Positions 1 through 6,494 of a stretch of DNA of 12,465 nt are shown here, piece after piece. Below the pieces are notes generated by a model. It was not told the origin of the DNA and ran no database searches. It saw only the letters and a program-made list of their open reading frames with translations. Made by a program: the position numbers and the translations under genes. Where the stretch lies: the NCBI GenBank assembly GCA_030595135.1, contig JAUVDU010000010.1, forward strand, positions 1 through 12,465. Reading direction: 5' to 3'. The first letter of the stretch is position 1. Each line of letters begins with the position of its first letter. Origin of the DNA: Deltaproteobacteria bacterium (lineage in GTDB: Bacteria > Desulfobacterota > Anaeroferrophillalia > Anaeroferrophillales > Tharpellaceae).

Positions 1-20
1 CCGTGGTGCCGGGTGGTCCG

Positions 21-61
21 GTTGGTGTCTCTTTAAAAAGAGAGCGGAGGTTTAAACCAAC
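21..61 (+). promoter_or_regulatory. Possible structured 5' leader of rpsB
   Basis: An inner inverted repeat, TCTCTTT at 28-34 with AAAGAGA at 37-43, lies inside an outer pair, GTTGGT at 21-26 with ACCAAC at 56-61. Together they could form a two-layer hairpin ending just ahead of the rpsB ribosome binding site (AAGGAG, 72-77). Autogenous control of rpsB through its leader is known in other proteobacteria, but I cannot match this leader to a described S2-binding motif. No promoter is visible in the 85 bases before the gene, so transcription probably starts upstream of the window. Confidence 0.3.
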
Positions 62-85
62 ATCTTACATGAAGGAGAAAGACAA

Positions 86-895
86 ATGGCAATGGTAACA
101 ATGCGACAGTTGCTTGAGTCCGGTGTTCATTTTGGTCATCAAACCAAGCGCTGGAATCCCAAAATGAAAAAATATATTTTCGGGGCTCGTAACGGAATTT
201 ACATCATTGATCTGCAGAAAACTATCAAACTCTACCGGAAGGCCTACAAAACTATTGTCGATACGGTTGCCGATGGTGGCGATGTTCTTTTTGTCGGAAC
301 TAAAAAACAGGCTCAGGAGAGCATTAAGGAAGCTGCCGTAAATAGTGGTATGTATTGGGTTAACAATCGTTGGCTTGGCGGCATGATGACCAATTTTAAT
401 ACGATTAAAAAAAGTATCAACCGGTTGAAAAAACTGGAAACTATGAAAGAGGATGGAACCTACGAGCTCTTGCCGAAAAAAGAGGTTCTCAAGTTAGAGA
501 AAAAACGTGAAAAACTCGAAAAGAACCTGGGCGGGGTCAAGCATATGAAAAAGAACCCGGCCTGTATCTTTGTTATTGATACCAAGCGTGAATCGATTGC
601 CGTAGCGGAAGCCAACAAACTCGGTATTCCGGTAATGGCAATTGTTGATACCAACTGTGATCCTGATATGGTTGACTATGTAGTTCCGGGGAATGACGAT
701 GCCATCCGTGCAATCAAACTCTTCTGTACCAGTATTTCCGAAGCTTGTATTGAAGGTAAAGCTTTAAGAGATGAGAGAATGCTGGCTCGTGAGCAAGAGG
801 ATGTCGAAGTTATAGTTGATGATGGCAAAATGCCGATTGTTGAAAGAGTCGGCGAAGAAGAAGCTGCGGCGGCAACGACCGAAGCAAAATCTTAA
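86..895 (+). CDS. rpsB: 30S ribosomal protein S2
   Basis: Structural protein of the small ribosomal subunit, located at the head-body junction and needed for S1 binding and initiation. The 269-residue product is full length for the family plus a short acidic/alanine-rich tail. Visible family signatures are [15 protein letters not shown] (13-27), FVGTKKQA (69-76) and [10 protein letters not shown] (95-104). The ATG at 86 is preceded by AAGGAG at 8 nt spacing, and the start [19 protein letters not shown] lines up with the usual S2 N-terminus, so it is preferred over the ATG two codons later. It is the first gene of the rpsB-tsf-pyrH-frr order that is common in bacteria. Its TAA stop lies in TAATGGTGTCGTAAAA, which resembles the left end of the repeats at 5102 and 12284. 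Confidence 0.99.
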   Translation: MAMVTMRQLLESGVHFGHQTKRWNPKMKKYIFGARNGIYIIDLQKTIKLYRKAYKTIVDTVADGGDVLFVGTKKQAQESIKEAAVNSGMYWVNNRWLGGMMTNFNTIKKSINRLKKLETMKEDGTYELLPKKEVLKLEKKREKLEKNLGGVKHMKKNPACIFVIDTKRESIAVAEANKLGIPVMAIVDTNCDPDMVDYVVPGNDDAIRAIKLFCTSISEACIEGKALRDERMLAREQEDVEVIVDDGKMPIVERVGEEEAAAATTEAKS

Positions 896-911
896 TGGTG
901 TCGTAAAAAAA
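893..911 (+). repeat. Left-end remnant of the stop-codon repeat family
   Basis: The rpsB stop and the bases after it read TTAATGGTGTCGTAAAAA. This differs at only a few positions from TTGATGGCGTCGCAAAAA at the lysC stop and TTGATGGCTTCGTAAAAT at the YciO-like stop. No matching right end (GCCATC) follows, so this would be a truncated or decayed copy. The match is short; chance similarity is possible but less likely given the identical placement on a stop codon. Confidence 0.45.
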
Positions 912-920
912 TTAATTTGT

Positions 921-969
921 CCTGAAACCGTCTACCGGCTTTGGTCGGCATGACGGTTATGGGGCAGGT
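921..969 (+). promoter_or_regulatory. Hairpin between rpsB and tsf
   Basis: AACCGT (926-931) pairs with ACGGTT (953-958), with a CCG/CGG pair inside and CCTG (921-924) able to pair with CAGG further out (964-967). There is no U-tract after it, so it is unlikely to stop transcription fully. It may set mRNA processing or stability between the two genes, or be the interior of a decayed repeat whose left end sits on the rpsB stop codon. The 127-base gap is otherwise empty apart from the tsf ribosome binding site. Confidence 0.4.
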
Positions 970-1022
970 TACGAGTTCATCAATAAATTAATAGAATATT
1001 GCAAATAGATGGAGATAAGATA

Positions 1023-1673
1023 ATGGCTCAAATTACAGCGGCAATGGTCAAGGAGCTTCGCGAGAAGACCGGTGCCGGAATTATGGATTGTAAGGGTGCT
1101 TTGAAAGAAAAAGAGGGCAACCTTGAAGAGGCTTTGGTCTTCTTGCGTGAGAAAGGATTGGCTTCAGCTTCGAAAAAGGGCGGCCGGATTACTTCGGAAG
1201 GGCTGGTCGCTTCCTATATTCACGCCGGCGGAAAAATCGGGGTTATGGTTGAAGTCAACTGTGAGACCGATTTTGTTGCTCGGACTGATGGTTTTATCGA
1301 TTTCGTTAACGACATCGCTATGCATATCGCCGCCGCCGCTCCGGTCGCTTTAGCCCGCGAAGATGTGCCGGCTGAGGTTGTTGAAACCGAGCGCGGTATT
1401 TTTCGTACCCAGGCTTTAGATAGCGGCAAGCCGGAAAAGATCATTGACAAAATCATTGTTGGAAAAATCGAAAAATTCTTCAAGGAAAGTTGCCTGATGG
1501 AACAGGCCTTTGTTAAGGATACTGATATTTCAATCGAAGATTTTGTTAAAGCTATGATCACTAAAACTGGTGAGAATATTAGTATTCGTCGCTATACCCG
1601 CTTTGTCATGGGCGAAGGCCTCGAAAAAAGAAGTTGTGACTTGGCCCAGGAAGTAGCCGACCAACTTAAGTAA
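1023..1673 (+). CDS. tsf: Translation elongation factor Ts (short form)
   Basis: Guanine nucleotide exchange factor that regenerates EF-Tu-GTP during translation. The N-terminal UBA-like domain (about 1-50) is clear from [23 protein letters not shown] and the following ALxExxGNLEEA pattern. The TDFVA motif that contacts EF-Tu is present in [12 protein letters not shown]. At 216 residues it is the short form, with a single reduced core rather than the ~280-residue gammaproteobacterial type. The ATG at 1023 has GGAG (1011-1014) at 8 nt. A TTG 24 bases upstream is in frame but would add eight residues not expected in the family and lacks its own site. The gap of 20 bases to pyrH implies co-transcription. 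Confidence 0.98.
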   Translation: MAQITAAMVKELREKTGAGIMDCKGALKEKEGNLEEALVFLREKGLASASKKGGRITSEGLVASYIHAGGKIGVMVEVNCETDFVARTDGFIDFVNDIAMHIAAAAPVALAREDVPAEVVETERGIFRTQALDSGKPEKIIDKIIVGKIEKFFKESCLMEQAFVKDTDISIEDFVKAMITKTGENISIRRYTRFVMGEGLEKRSCDLAQEVADQLK

Positions 1674-1693
1674 CCTGTAAAGGAATCAATATA

Positions 1694-2413
1694 TTGGGCT
1701 CTAAACTCGCATTTAAACGGGTTCTGCTGAAACTTTCCGGTGAAGCCCTGATGGGCTCTGGTGAGTATGGTATTGAGCCCTCGGCGATTTCCGGATTTGC
1801 TGAGGAGATTGTCGAAATTCATAAACTTGGTCTGCAGACAGCAGTTGTCATCGGCGGCGGTAATATTTTTCGTGGTATAACCGCTTCCGCCAAGGGTATG
1901 GATCGCTCTACCGCTGATCATATGGGTATGTTGGCCACGGTAATCAACGGTCTCGCCTTACAGGATGCAATTGAGCGTTTAGGGGTGAAGGTCAGGGTTA
2001 TGACGGCGATCTCCATGCATGAGGTTGCCGAACCCTATATTCGCCGCCGGGCTGTCCGACATCTGGAAAAAGATCGGATTGTTATCTTTGTTGCCGGAAC
2101 CGGCAACCCTTTCTTCTCAACCGATACGGCGGCAGCCTTAAGGGCGATGGAGATTCAGGCTGATATTATTCTTAAGGCGACTAAAGTCGATGGTATCTAT
2201 GACAGCGACCCGGTTACCAACCCTGAGGCGAAGCGTTTTGACCAGCTAACCTACCTCGATGTGTTACAGAAAGGTTTAAAAGTTATGGATGCGGCGGCCA
2301 TCTCGGTCTGTATGGATAACAACCTGCCTATTCTTGTCTTTAATCTGACTGAACGAGGTAATATCAAGCGCGCAGTCTGTGGTGAAGAGATTGGCACACG
2401 GGTCGGCAATTAA
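1694..2413 (+). CDS. pyrH: UMP kinase (uridylate kinase)
   Basis: Phosphorylates UMP to UDP with ATP in pyrimidine nucleotide synthesis; a cytosolic hexamer of the amino acid kinase fold, usually activated by GTP and inhibited by UTP. At 239 residues it has family length. Visible motifs are KLSGEALMG (13-21), the glycine-rich GGGNIFRG (54-61), DHMGMLAT, and [13 protein letters not shown] (135-147). The start is a TTG at 1694, with AGGA (1681-1684) at 9 nt. It places [12 protein letters not shown] at the expected distance from the N-terminus, and the next in-frame ATG (residue 20) falls inside the nucleotide-binding motif. The non-ATG start may lower its translation relative to tsf and frr. 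Confidence 0.97.
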   Translation: MGSKLAFKRVLLKLSGEALMGSGEYGIEPSAISGFAEEIVEIHKLGLQTAVVIGGGNIFRGITASAKGMDRSTADHMGMLATVINGLALQDAIERLGVKVRVMTAISMHEVAEPYIRRRAVRHLEKDRIVIFVAGTGNPFFSTDTAAALRAMEIQADIILKATKVDGIYDSDPVTNPEAKRFDQLTYLDVLQKGLKVMDAAAISVCMDNNLPILVFNLTERGNIKRAVCGEEIGTRVGN

Positions 2414-2449
2414 TTATTTTTAAGGCAACCTTCAAAATAGGAGTGAGAG

Positions 2450-3019
2450 ATGAGCCAGGAAATGGTTACTGAAGTTCTCGACGATTGTAAAGAAGGCATG
2501 CAGAAAGCAATAGAGGCTTTGAAGCGTGATTTAGGCCGGGTTCGTACCGGCAGAGCTTCTCTATCCCTGCTTGACGGTATCAAAATTGATTATTTCGGTA
2601 CTCAGACTCCGCTAAACCAGGTTGCATCACTGGCTATACCGGAAAGTCGTATGATCTCTATACAGCCTTGGGATAACACGGTCATCCCGCTCATTGAAAA
2701 AGCCATCAATAAATCTGATTTAGGTATTAATCCCAGTAACGATGGGAAGCAGATTCGCCTGGCAATTCCCCGGCCCACCGAAGAGCGTCGCAAAGAGTTG
2801 GTGAAAGTCGTTAAGAAAATTGGTGAAACCAGTAAGATCTCGTTGCGTTCAAATCGTCGAGATGGTATCGAAATGCTCAAATCTTTGGAAAAAGATAAAG
2901 ATATCACCGAAGATGAAAATAAAAAAGGGCAGGGTGAGATTCAGAAACTGACTGATGACTTTGTCAAACAGGTTGATGCTGTTATTGCTGATAAAGAGAA
3001 AGAAGTAATGTCAATCTAA
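2450..3019 (+). CDS. frr: Ribosome recycling factor
   Basis: Splits post-termination ribosomes together with EF-G. The 189-residue product has the two-domain family layout. A long-helix domain I contains the conserved RVRTGRAS (30-37), and the inserted domain II starts near residue 31-105 with YFGTQTPLNQVASL and QPWD. The chain then returns to helices with RPTEERRKELVK and a charged C-terminal helix. The ATG is preceded by AGGAG (2439-2443) at 6 nt. It lies 36 bases after pyrH and 21 bases before the ferredoxin gene, so it is probably read on the same transcript. Confidence 0.98.
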   Translation: MSQEMVTEVLDDCKEGMQKAIEALKRDLGRVRTGRASLSLLDGIKIDYFGTQTPLNQVASLAIPESRMISIQPWDNTVIPLIEKAINKSDLGINPSNDGKQIRLAIPRPTEERRKELVKVVKKIGETSKISLRSNRRDGIEMLKSLEKDKDITEDENKKGQGEIQKLTDDFVKQVDAVIADKEKEVMSI

Positions 3020-3040
3020 AAAACTAGAATGGAGGAAAGA

Positions 3041-3208
3041 ATGTACGTAATTAATGATGAATGTGTTGCTTGTGGTACATGTGCGGAAGAGTGTCCTGAA
3101 GATGCAATCAGCGAATCTGGTGATGTTTATGTAATCGACCAGGAGAAATGTATTGAGTGCGGCGCTTGTGTTGACGTTTGTCCGACTGATGCCATTGATG
3201 AAAAGTAA
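3041..3208 (+). CDS. 2[4Fe-4S] bacterial-type ferredoxin
   Basis: A 55-residue cytosolic electron carrier, complete but small. Two CxxCxxCxxxCP motifs are visible: Cys8, 11, 14, 18 followed by Pro19, and Cys37, 40, 43, 47 followed by Pro48. These bind two low-potential [4Fe-4S] clusters. The two halves show the internal pseudo-duplication of clostridial-type ferredoxins ([18 protein letters not shown] and [18 protein letters not shown]). The ATG at 3041 follows a strong GGAGG (3031-3035) at 5 nt. It starts 21 bases after frr and ends just ahead of a strong terminator, so it is the last gene of the translation operon. The redox partner cannot be read from this window. Such carriers are abundant in strict anaerobes. 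Confidence 0.95.
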   Translation: MYVINDECVACGTCAEECPEDAISESGDVYVIDQEKCIECGACVDVCPTDAIDEK

Positions 3209-3228
3209 AAGTTTTTCATTTGTCTCAT

Positions 3229-3265
3229 AAAAAAAGGGGCTGTCATAATGACAGCCCCTTTTTTT
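3229..3265 (+). terminator. Rho-independent terminator after the ferredoxin gene
   Basis: A 10-bp perfect stem, GGGGCTGTCA (3236-3245) with TGACAGCCCC (3249-3258), closes a TAA loop and is followed by seven T residues. A run of A residues lies on the other side, so it could also work on the opposite strand. It ends the rpsB-tsf-pyrH-frr-ferredoxin unit. Confidence 0.95.
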
Positions 3266-3307
3266 ATGTTTTTTAATATTACTGAACATCCTCCGAGAAC
3301 ATTTAAG

Positions 3308-3336
3308 TTGACTTTTCTTTTCGGTAAACGTAAATA
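3308..3336 (+). promoter_or_regulatory. Candidate promoter of the tat genes
   Basis: TTGACT (3308-3313) and TAAATA (3331-3336) are separated by 17 bases, giving a good -35 and a weak -10. The location fits: it is downstream of the terminator and about 50 bases before the first tat gene. An imperfect inverted repeat, CGGT (3322-3325) with ACCG (3342-3345) and ACG with CGT inside, covers the -10 and could be an operator. The rest of the gap 3266-3384 shows nothing else. Confidence 0.35.
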
Positions 3337-3384
3337 TCGTCACCGTTGTTAACTAGTTTGGGAAAGTATATTTAAAGGTTTAAA

Positions 3385-3720
3385 ATGTTTGGTATCGGCA
3401 TTACGGAAATAATCATTATTCTGGTCGTGGCTCTACTAGTTGTCGGCCCCAAGAAACTACCGGAACTCGCCAAAACACTAGGTCGCGGCCTGGCTGAATT
3501 TCGGCGGACGGCGGATGATTTTAAAGCAAGTGTCTATCAAGATGATGACTCTGTGGCTAAGGATCGACAAAAAAGTGAACAGCAGCGACAGATCAGTAAA
3601 ATTCAGTATCCTGAAGATCCTCCGGCTCCTGGATCCGACCTGCCCGATAAAAGCCCGGAAACCGAAAACAGTTTTGCCGAAGATCGTGGTGAGAAGGAAA
3701 TAACTGAAACCAAATCATGA
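3385..3720 (+). CDS. tatB: Twin-arginine translocase subunit, TatA/TatB family (TatB-like)
   Basis: Inner-membrane component of the Tat pathway, which exports folded proteins, often cofactor-bearing redox enzymes. The 111-residue product has one N-terminal transmembrane helix (about 4-20), the hinge GPKKLPELAKTLG (from 21), an amphipathic helix to about residue 50, and a charged disordered tail. Glu8 and Gly21-Pro22 fall at the positions typical of TatB, whereas proteobacterial TatA usually has Gln8 and Phe-Gly. However, some single TatA proteins also carry the Gly-Pro hinge, so a dual TatA/TatB role is possible. No second small Tat subunit is in the window. AAAGG (3374-3378) precedes the ATG by 6 nt, and the stop overlaps the tatC start. 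Confidence 0.88.
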   Translation: MFGIGITEIIIILVVALLVVGPKKLPELAKTLGRGLAEFRRTADDFKASVYQDDDSVAKDRQKSEQQRQISKIQYPEDPPAPGSDLPDKSPETENSFAEDRGEKEITETKS

Positions 3721-4493
3721 CTTCGAGCAAAGCCGAAAACTCTGAAAAACAAGATAGTGAGATGCATCTCACCGACCATCTTGAGGAACTTCGTAAACGT
3801 CTTATTGTTGCGTTCATAGCAATTGCCGTAGCTACGGTTGGGGCCTACTATTTTTCCGAAGATCTCTTCCGCTTGCTCATGGCGCCTTTACTTAACGTCA
3901 TGCCGGCTGATAGCGGTTTGATCTTTACCAGTCTGACGGAAACTTTTTTTACTTACCTTAAGATTTCACTCCTGGCCGGTTTTTTCATTGCTTCGCCGGT
4001 TGTTATCTACCAAATTTGGCGGTTTTCGGCTCCCGGGCTTTACGCTAAAGAAAAACGTTATGTTTTTCCCTTTGTTTTTTTTGCCACCATCTTTTTTGTC
4101 GGTGGGGCTATGTTCGGCTATTTTGTCGTTTTTCCTTTTGGCTTTAAATTCTTTATGGGTTTTGCCACTGACTTCATAACACCGATGCCTACAGTCAAAG
4201 AGTATTTCTCTTTTGCCGTGCGCCTCCTGTTTGCTTTCGGAGTTGTTTTTGAACTGCCGGTGGTGACCGCATTCCTGGCACTATTCGGCTTAGTTACGGC
4301 CAAATCTTTGGCTGACAAACGTAAATATGCAGTTCTTGGATCATTTGTTATCTCTGCAATTTTAACTCCGCCCGATGTGGTCAGCCAACTGATGATGGCC
4401 GGTCCAATTATAATTCTCTACGAAATAAGTATTATTGTTGCCCGTATTTGTGGACGCAAAAAAAAGGCTGACATCGAGGAGGAGGGGAGTTGA
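3717..4493 (+). CDS. tatC: Twin-arginine translocase subunit TatC
   Basis: Polytopic inner-membrane receptor for twin-arginine signal peptides. The 258-residue product has the six-helix TatC pattern. The signature HLEELRKRL occurs at residues 21-29, before the first membrane segment. The conserved periplasmic/helix region VIYQIWRFSAPGLYAKEKR follows, and then repeated Phe-rich hydrophobic segments. Its ATG overlaps the stop of the upstream tat gene as ATGA, which indicates translational coupling. The N-terminus is about 10-15 residues longer and more charged than in E. coli TatC. An internal ATG at residue 16 is possible but has no clear ribosome binding site. The C-terminal tail ends in a lysine/glutamate-rich cytosolic stretch. 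Confidence 0.97.
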   Translation: MTSSKAENSEKQDSEMHLTDHLEELRKRLIVAFIAIAVATVGAYYFSEDLFRLLMAPLLNVMPADSGLIFTSLTETFFTYLKISLLAGFFIASPVVIYQIWRFSAPGLYAKEKRYVFPFVFFATIFFVGGAMFGYFVVFPFGFKFFMGFATDFITPMPTVKEYFSFAVRLLFAFGVVFELPVVTAFLALFGLVTAKSLADKRKYAVLGSFVISAILTPPDVVSQLMMAGPIIILYEISIIVARICGRKKKADIEEEGS

Positions 4494-4503
4494 TTGTTTT
4501 AAA

Positions 4504-5103
4504 ATGAATATTCTCCCGCTTTATGACGGTCTGCCTAAAGCCCGCCAGCTACGTCAGTTGCTGACGGCCTTGAGTAATGGTGAATTGGCAATAATTCCGA
4601 CTGATACCAACTATGCCGCAGTCTGTTCTTTGGGTAGTAAGAAGGGGATAAATCGTCTTTATGCCTTGGAAACCGGCCGCCACGAAAAAAAAATCACTCT
4701 TTTGTGCGCTGATTTAAAAGATATCAGTCTCTATGCTGATATCAGCAACCCGGCCTACCGTTTGATGAAAAGCTTGCTTCCCGGCCCCTATACATTTATT
4801 CTGCCGGCTTCACGTCTGGTTCCGAAAATGGTATTGACCAAACGTCGCACCATTGGTGTCCGGTCTCCGGATCATGCCGCCTGTCTGACGATCCCGGCTG
4901 AGCTCGGTACCGCCCTGCTCGCTGTTAGTGTCAAAGATATTGCAACTGGGGGAGAAAATTCGATCTTATCTTTGGAGAGTGCCCTGCAAAATCAAGTTAG
5001 TTATCTGTTTGATGCCGGAAATATCGATTCTGAATCCTCAACAATTATTGATATGACTGGTAGTGAGTATGAAGTTATACGTCAAGGTAAAGGAAAAATT
5101 TGA
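4504..5103 (+). CDS. YciO-type Sua5/YrdC-fold protein, probably not an active threonylcarbamoyl-AMP synthase
   Basis: A 199-residue YrdC-fold protein, closest in pattern to E. coli YciO. Recognisable elements are IPTDTNYA (31-38), LLPGPYTFIL (91-100), TIGVR (116-120) and the C-terminal STIIDMTG...VIRQGKG (179-197). Two active-site signatures of TsaC/Sua5 are altered. The lysine of the KxR motif is replaced in LETGRHEKK (55-63), and the SAN(x)SG motif is absent (VSVKDIATGG at 141-150). This matches the YciO branch, whose role is uncertain, and argues against it being the main t6A enzyme. The ATG at 4504 lies 10 bases after tatC. GGAGGGGAG (4481-4489), inside the tatC end, is the only ribosome binding site, at a long 14 nt spacing. 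A longer start would run into tatC and lacks support. Confidence 0.85.
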   Translation: MNILPLYDGLPKARQLRQLLTALSNGELAIIPTDTNYAAVCSLGSKKGINRLYALETGRHEKKITLLCADLKDISLYADISNPAYRLMKSLLPGPYTFILPASRLVPKMVLTKRRTIGVRSPDHAACLTIPAELGTALLAVSVKDIATGGENSILSLESALQNQVSYLFDAGNIDSESSTIIDMTGSEYEVIRQGKGKI

Positions 5104-5224
5104 TGGCTTCGTAAAATGTCCACCTGCTTCGTTTTGCTTCAACCTTCGTCACTGCGACGTACTATCGTACGCCTCATTCCTCAGGTTTCGCACGCCTCGC
5201 ATCTGAACATTTTACTTTGCCATC
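5102..5224 (+). repeat. Structured repeat, full copy 1 (GATGGC...GCCATC ends)
   Basis: A 123-bp element starts inside the TGA stop of the YciO-like gene. Its left end GATGGCTTCGTAAAATGT pairs at 15 of 18 positions with the right end ACATTTTACTTTGCCATC. The centre holds CGTAC (5158-5162) and GTACG (5167-5171) around a TATC loop, with further broken pairing outward, so the whole element can fold as one long imperfect hairpin. The ends match those of the element after lysC (12284-12437). It has no coding potential and no U-tract. It could act as an mRNA 3' stabiliser or be a non-autonomous mobile repeat. Confidence 0.8.
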
Positions 5225-5275
5225 CGGAAATTGATGTTTTTGTGGATGGATTAAGCTGAAATATACGTGAAAAGG

Positions 5276-5304
5276 TTGACGAAAGCCGGGATGATTTGCT
5301 AAGA
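5276..5304 (+). promoter_or_regulatory. Weak candidate promoter before the SPFH gene
   Basis: TTGACG (5276-5281) is a good -35. At 17-18 bases lies only CTAAGA/TAAGAA, a poor -10. The location 40-70 bases ahead of the start codon is sensible, and the gene needs its own promoter because a structured repeat separates it from the tat unit. Nothing else is seen in 5225-5344. Confidence 0.25.
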
Positions 5305-5344
5305 AGGTTTAGACTCTTCAAAATTTATCAAGGATTATACGATT

Positions 5345-6406
5345 ATGAGCAGATTAATTAAAGCACTGGTGGTTATTGTTCTCATTTTTGGTGGTGCGGG
5401 TCTGATTGCGGCAAGCTACTATTTTGCTCCGGTTATAGAAGCTAATCAACGTGGCGTTGTCATGACCGGTGATGCCGACCAAGGTGAAAATCTAACCGTT
5501 TTGGCTCCAGGTAAACATTATTGGTTTATTTCCGGATATAATCCGATTACGACGACGCTGGCCTGCATTGAGATCAGCGAGAAAGAACTCTCTTTAGTTG
5601 GTTCTGCCGACGAAGAAAAATCCGGATTATTGTTAACCAGTAAAGATGGCGATTCAATCAAAGCTGAGTTTGTGGCTTGGTTTAAAGTGGTTCCAGCCCA
5701 GGCCGGGCTTTATTTAGCCTCTTTAGGTGGCAGCGATGCAGATAAAATGGTGACTGAGATCATCACGACAACTGCTCGGGAGCAAGCCGCATACCATGAT
5801 GCCGGAACTTTTTATGATGGCAAGGTTCAGACTGACTATCTTGAAACAGTCAAAAAAGATATCAATCAACAGTTGGCAAGCAGAGGACTGGAGCTGACTA
5901 TTTTTAAATGTAACAAATTCCATTTTTCAGACAATTTACTGAAAAAATTTGCCGAGATTAAAAAAGCTGAAGAGACCATTGAAATCAATAAAGTCAAGGT
6001 GAAAGCTGCAGCGGTGGCCGCTCAGGAAACGGAAGAGGCTGCCAAAGGCCGTAAAATGGCCGCATTACAAGAGGCGCAAGCTCGTAGAGAGAGTGTTATA
6101 ATGGCCTCTGAGGCCCAGATAATTGCGGCCAAGAATTGGGTGACGGCAGAAAAGATAAAAGCTGAAGTGATGTTGGTACGGAGCCAGACCAAAGCGCAAG
6201 CGATGCAGATTGAAGCGGCGGCAAAAGTTTTTGCCGGTCCGGAAGGGGAACGTTTCTTACGTTACCGAATCGCTGATTCTCTGGCTGACGCATGGTCGCA
6301 GCGCAACCAGGTCAACCCGGCTTCCGGTGAGATGGGCTTGGACGGTATAGCCGCTGGTATCACTTCACTTTCCACACCACCAAGTGAAGCTCTCATGAAA
6401 GAGTAA
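5345..6406 (+). CDS. Membrane-anchored SPFH/band 7 domain protein
   Basis: A 353-residue protein of the stomatin/prohibitin/flotillin/HflK superfamily, whose members oligomerise at membranes and often scaffold proteases or microdomains. An N-terminal hydrophobic segment (about 5-29) is the anchor, with little sign of signal peptidase cleavage. The SPFH core (about 32-200) begins at the typical EANQRGVVMTGD and contains APGKHYWFI. It leads into an Ala/Lys/Glu-rich helical region (about 200-300), probably coiled coil, and a Gly/Ser-rich tail. No partner such as an NfeD-type or HflC-type gene is adjacent, so the specific role is unknown. The ATG is preceded by AGGA (5331-5334) at 10 nt. It stands alone between a structured repeat and a terminator, facing a convergent gene. 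Confidence 0.88.
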   Translation: MSRLIKALVVIVLIFGGAGLIAASYYFAPVIEANQRGVVMTGDADQGENLTVLAPGKHYWFISGYNPITTTLACIEISEKELSLVGSADEEKSGLLLTSKDGDSIKAEFVAWFKVVPAQAGLYLASLGGSDADKMVTEIITTTAREQAAYHDAGTFYDGKVQTDYLETVKKDINQQLASRGLELTIFKCNKFHFSDNLLKKFAEIKKAEETIEINKVKVKAAAVAAQETEEAAKGRKMAALQEAQARRESVIMASEAQIIAAKNWVTAEKIKAEVMLVRSQTKAQAMQIEAAAKVFAGPEGERFLRYRIADSLADAWSQRNQVNPASGEMGLDGIAAGITSLSTPPSEALMKE

Positions 6407-6454
6407 AAAGCAAACAGTAAATTGATAGTTGTAACGGTAAAAAATGAAAATCAG

Positions 6455-6494
6455 GAGGCAAAGTAGGTTGACAGGTCTACTTTGCCTCTATTTT
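6455..6494 (+). terminator. Convergent terminator hairpin
   Basis: A 12-bp perfect stem, GAGGCAAAGTAG (6455-6466) with CTACTTTGCCTC (6477-6488), has a 10-base loop and is followed by TATTTTGTT. Read from the other strand the stem is followed by T-rich sequence a few bases on, so it may work both ways. Its last base is the first base of the complement of the TAG stop codon (6488-6490) of the zinc-ribbon gene, so the two convergent transcription units share it. Confidence 0.75.

Noticed and set aside
999..1022. Upstream TTG start for tsf
   Set aside because: It adds eight residues not typical of EF-Ts and has no ribosome binding site, while the ATG at 1023 has GGAG at 8 nt and gives the family N-terminus.
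4435..4503. Longer YciO-like reading frame starting inside tatC
   Set aside because: The frame is open but the extra residues have no family similarity and the start lies well within tatC coding sequence; the ATG at 4504 is the sensible start.
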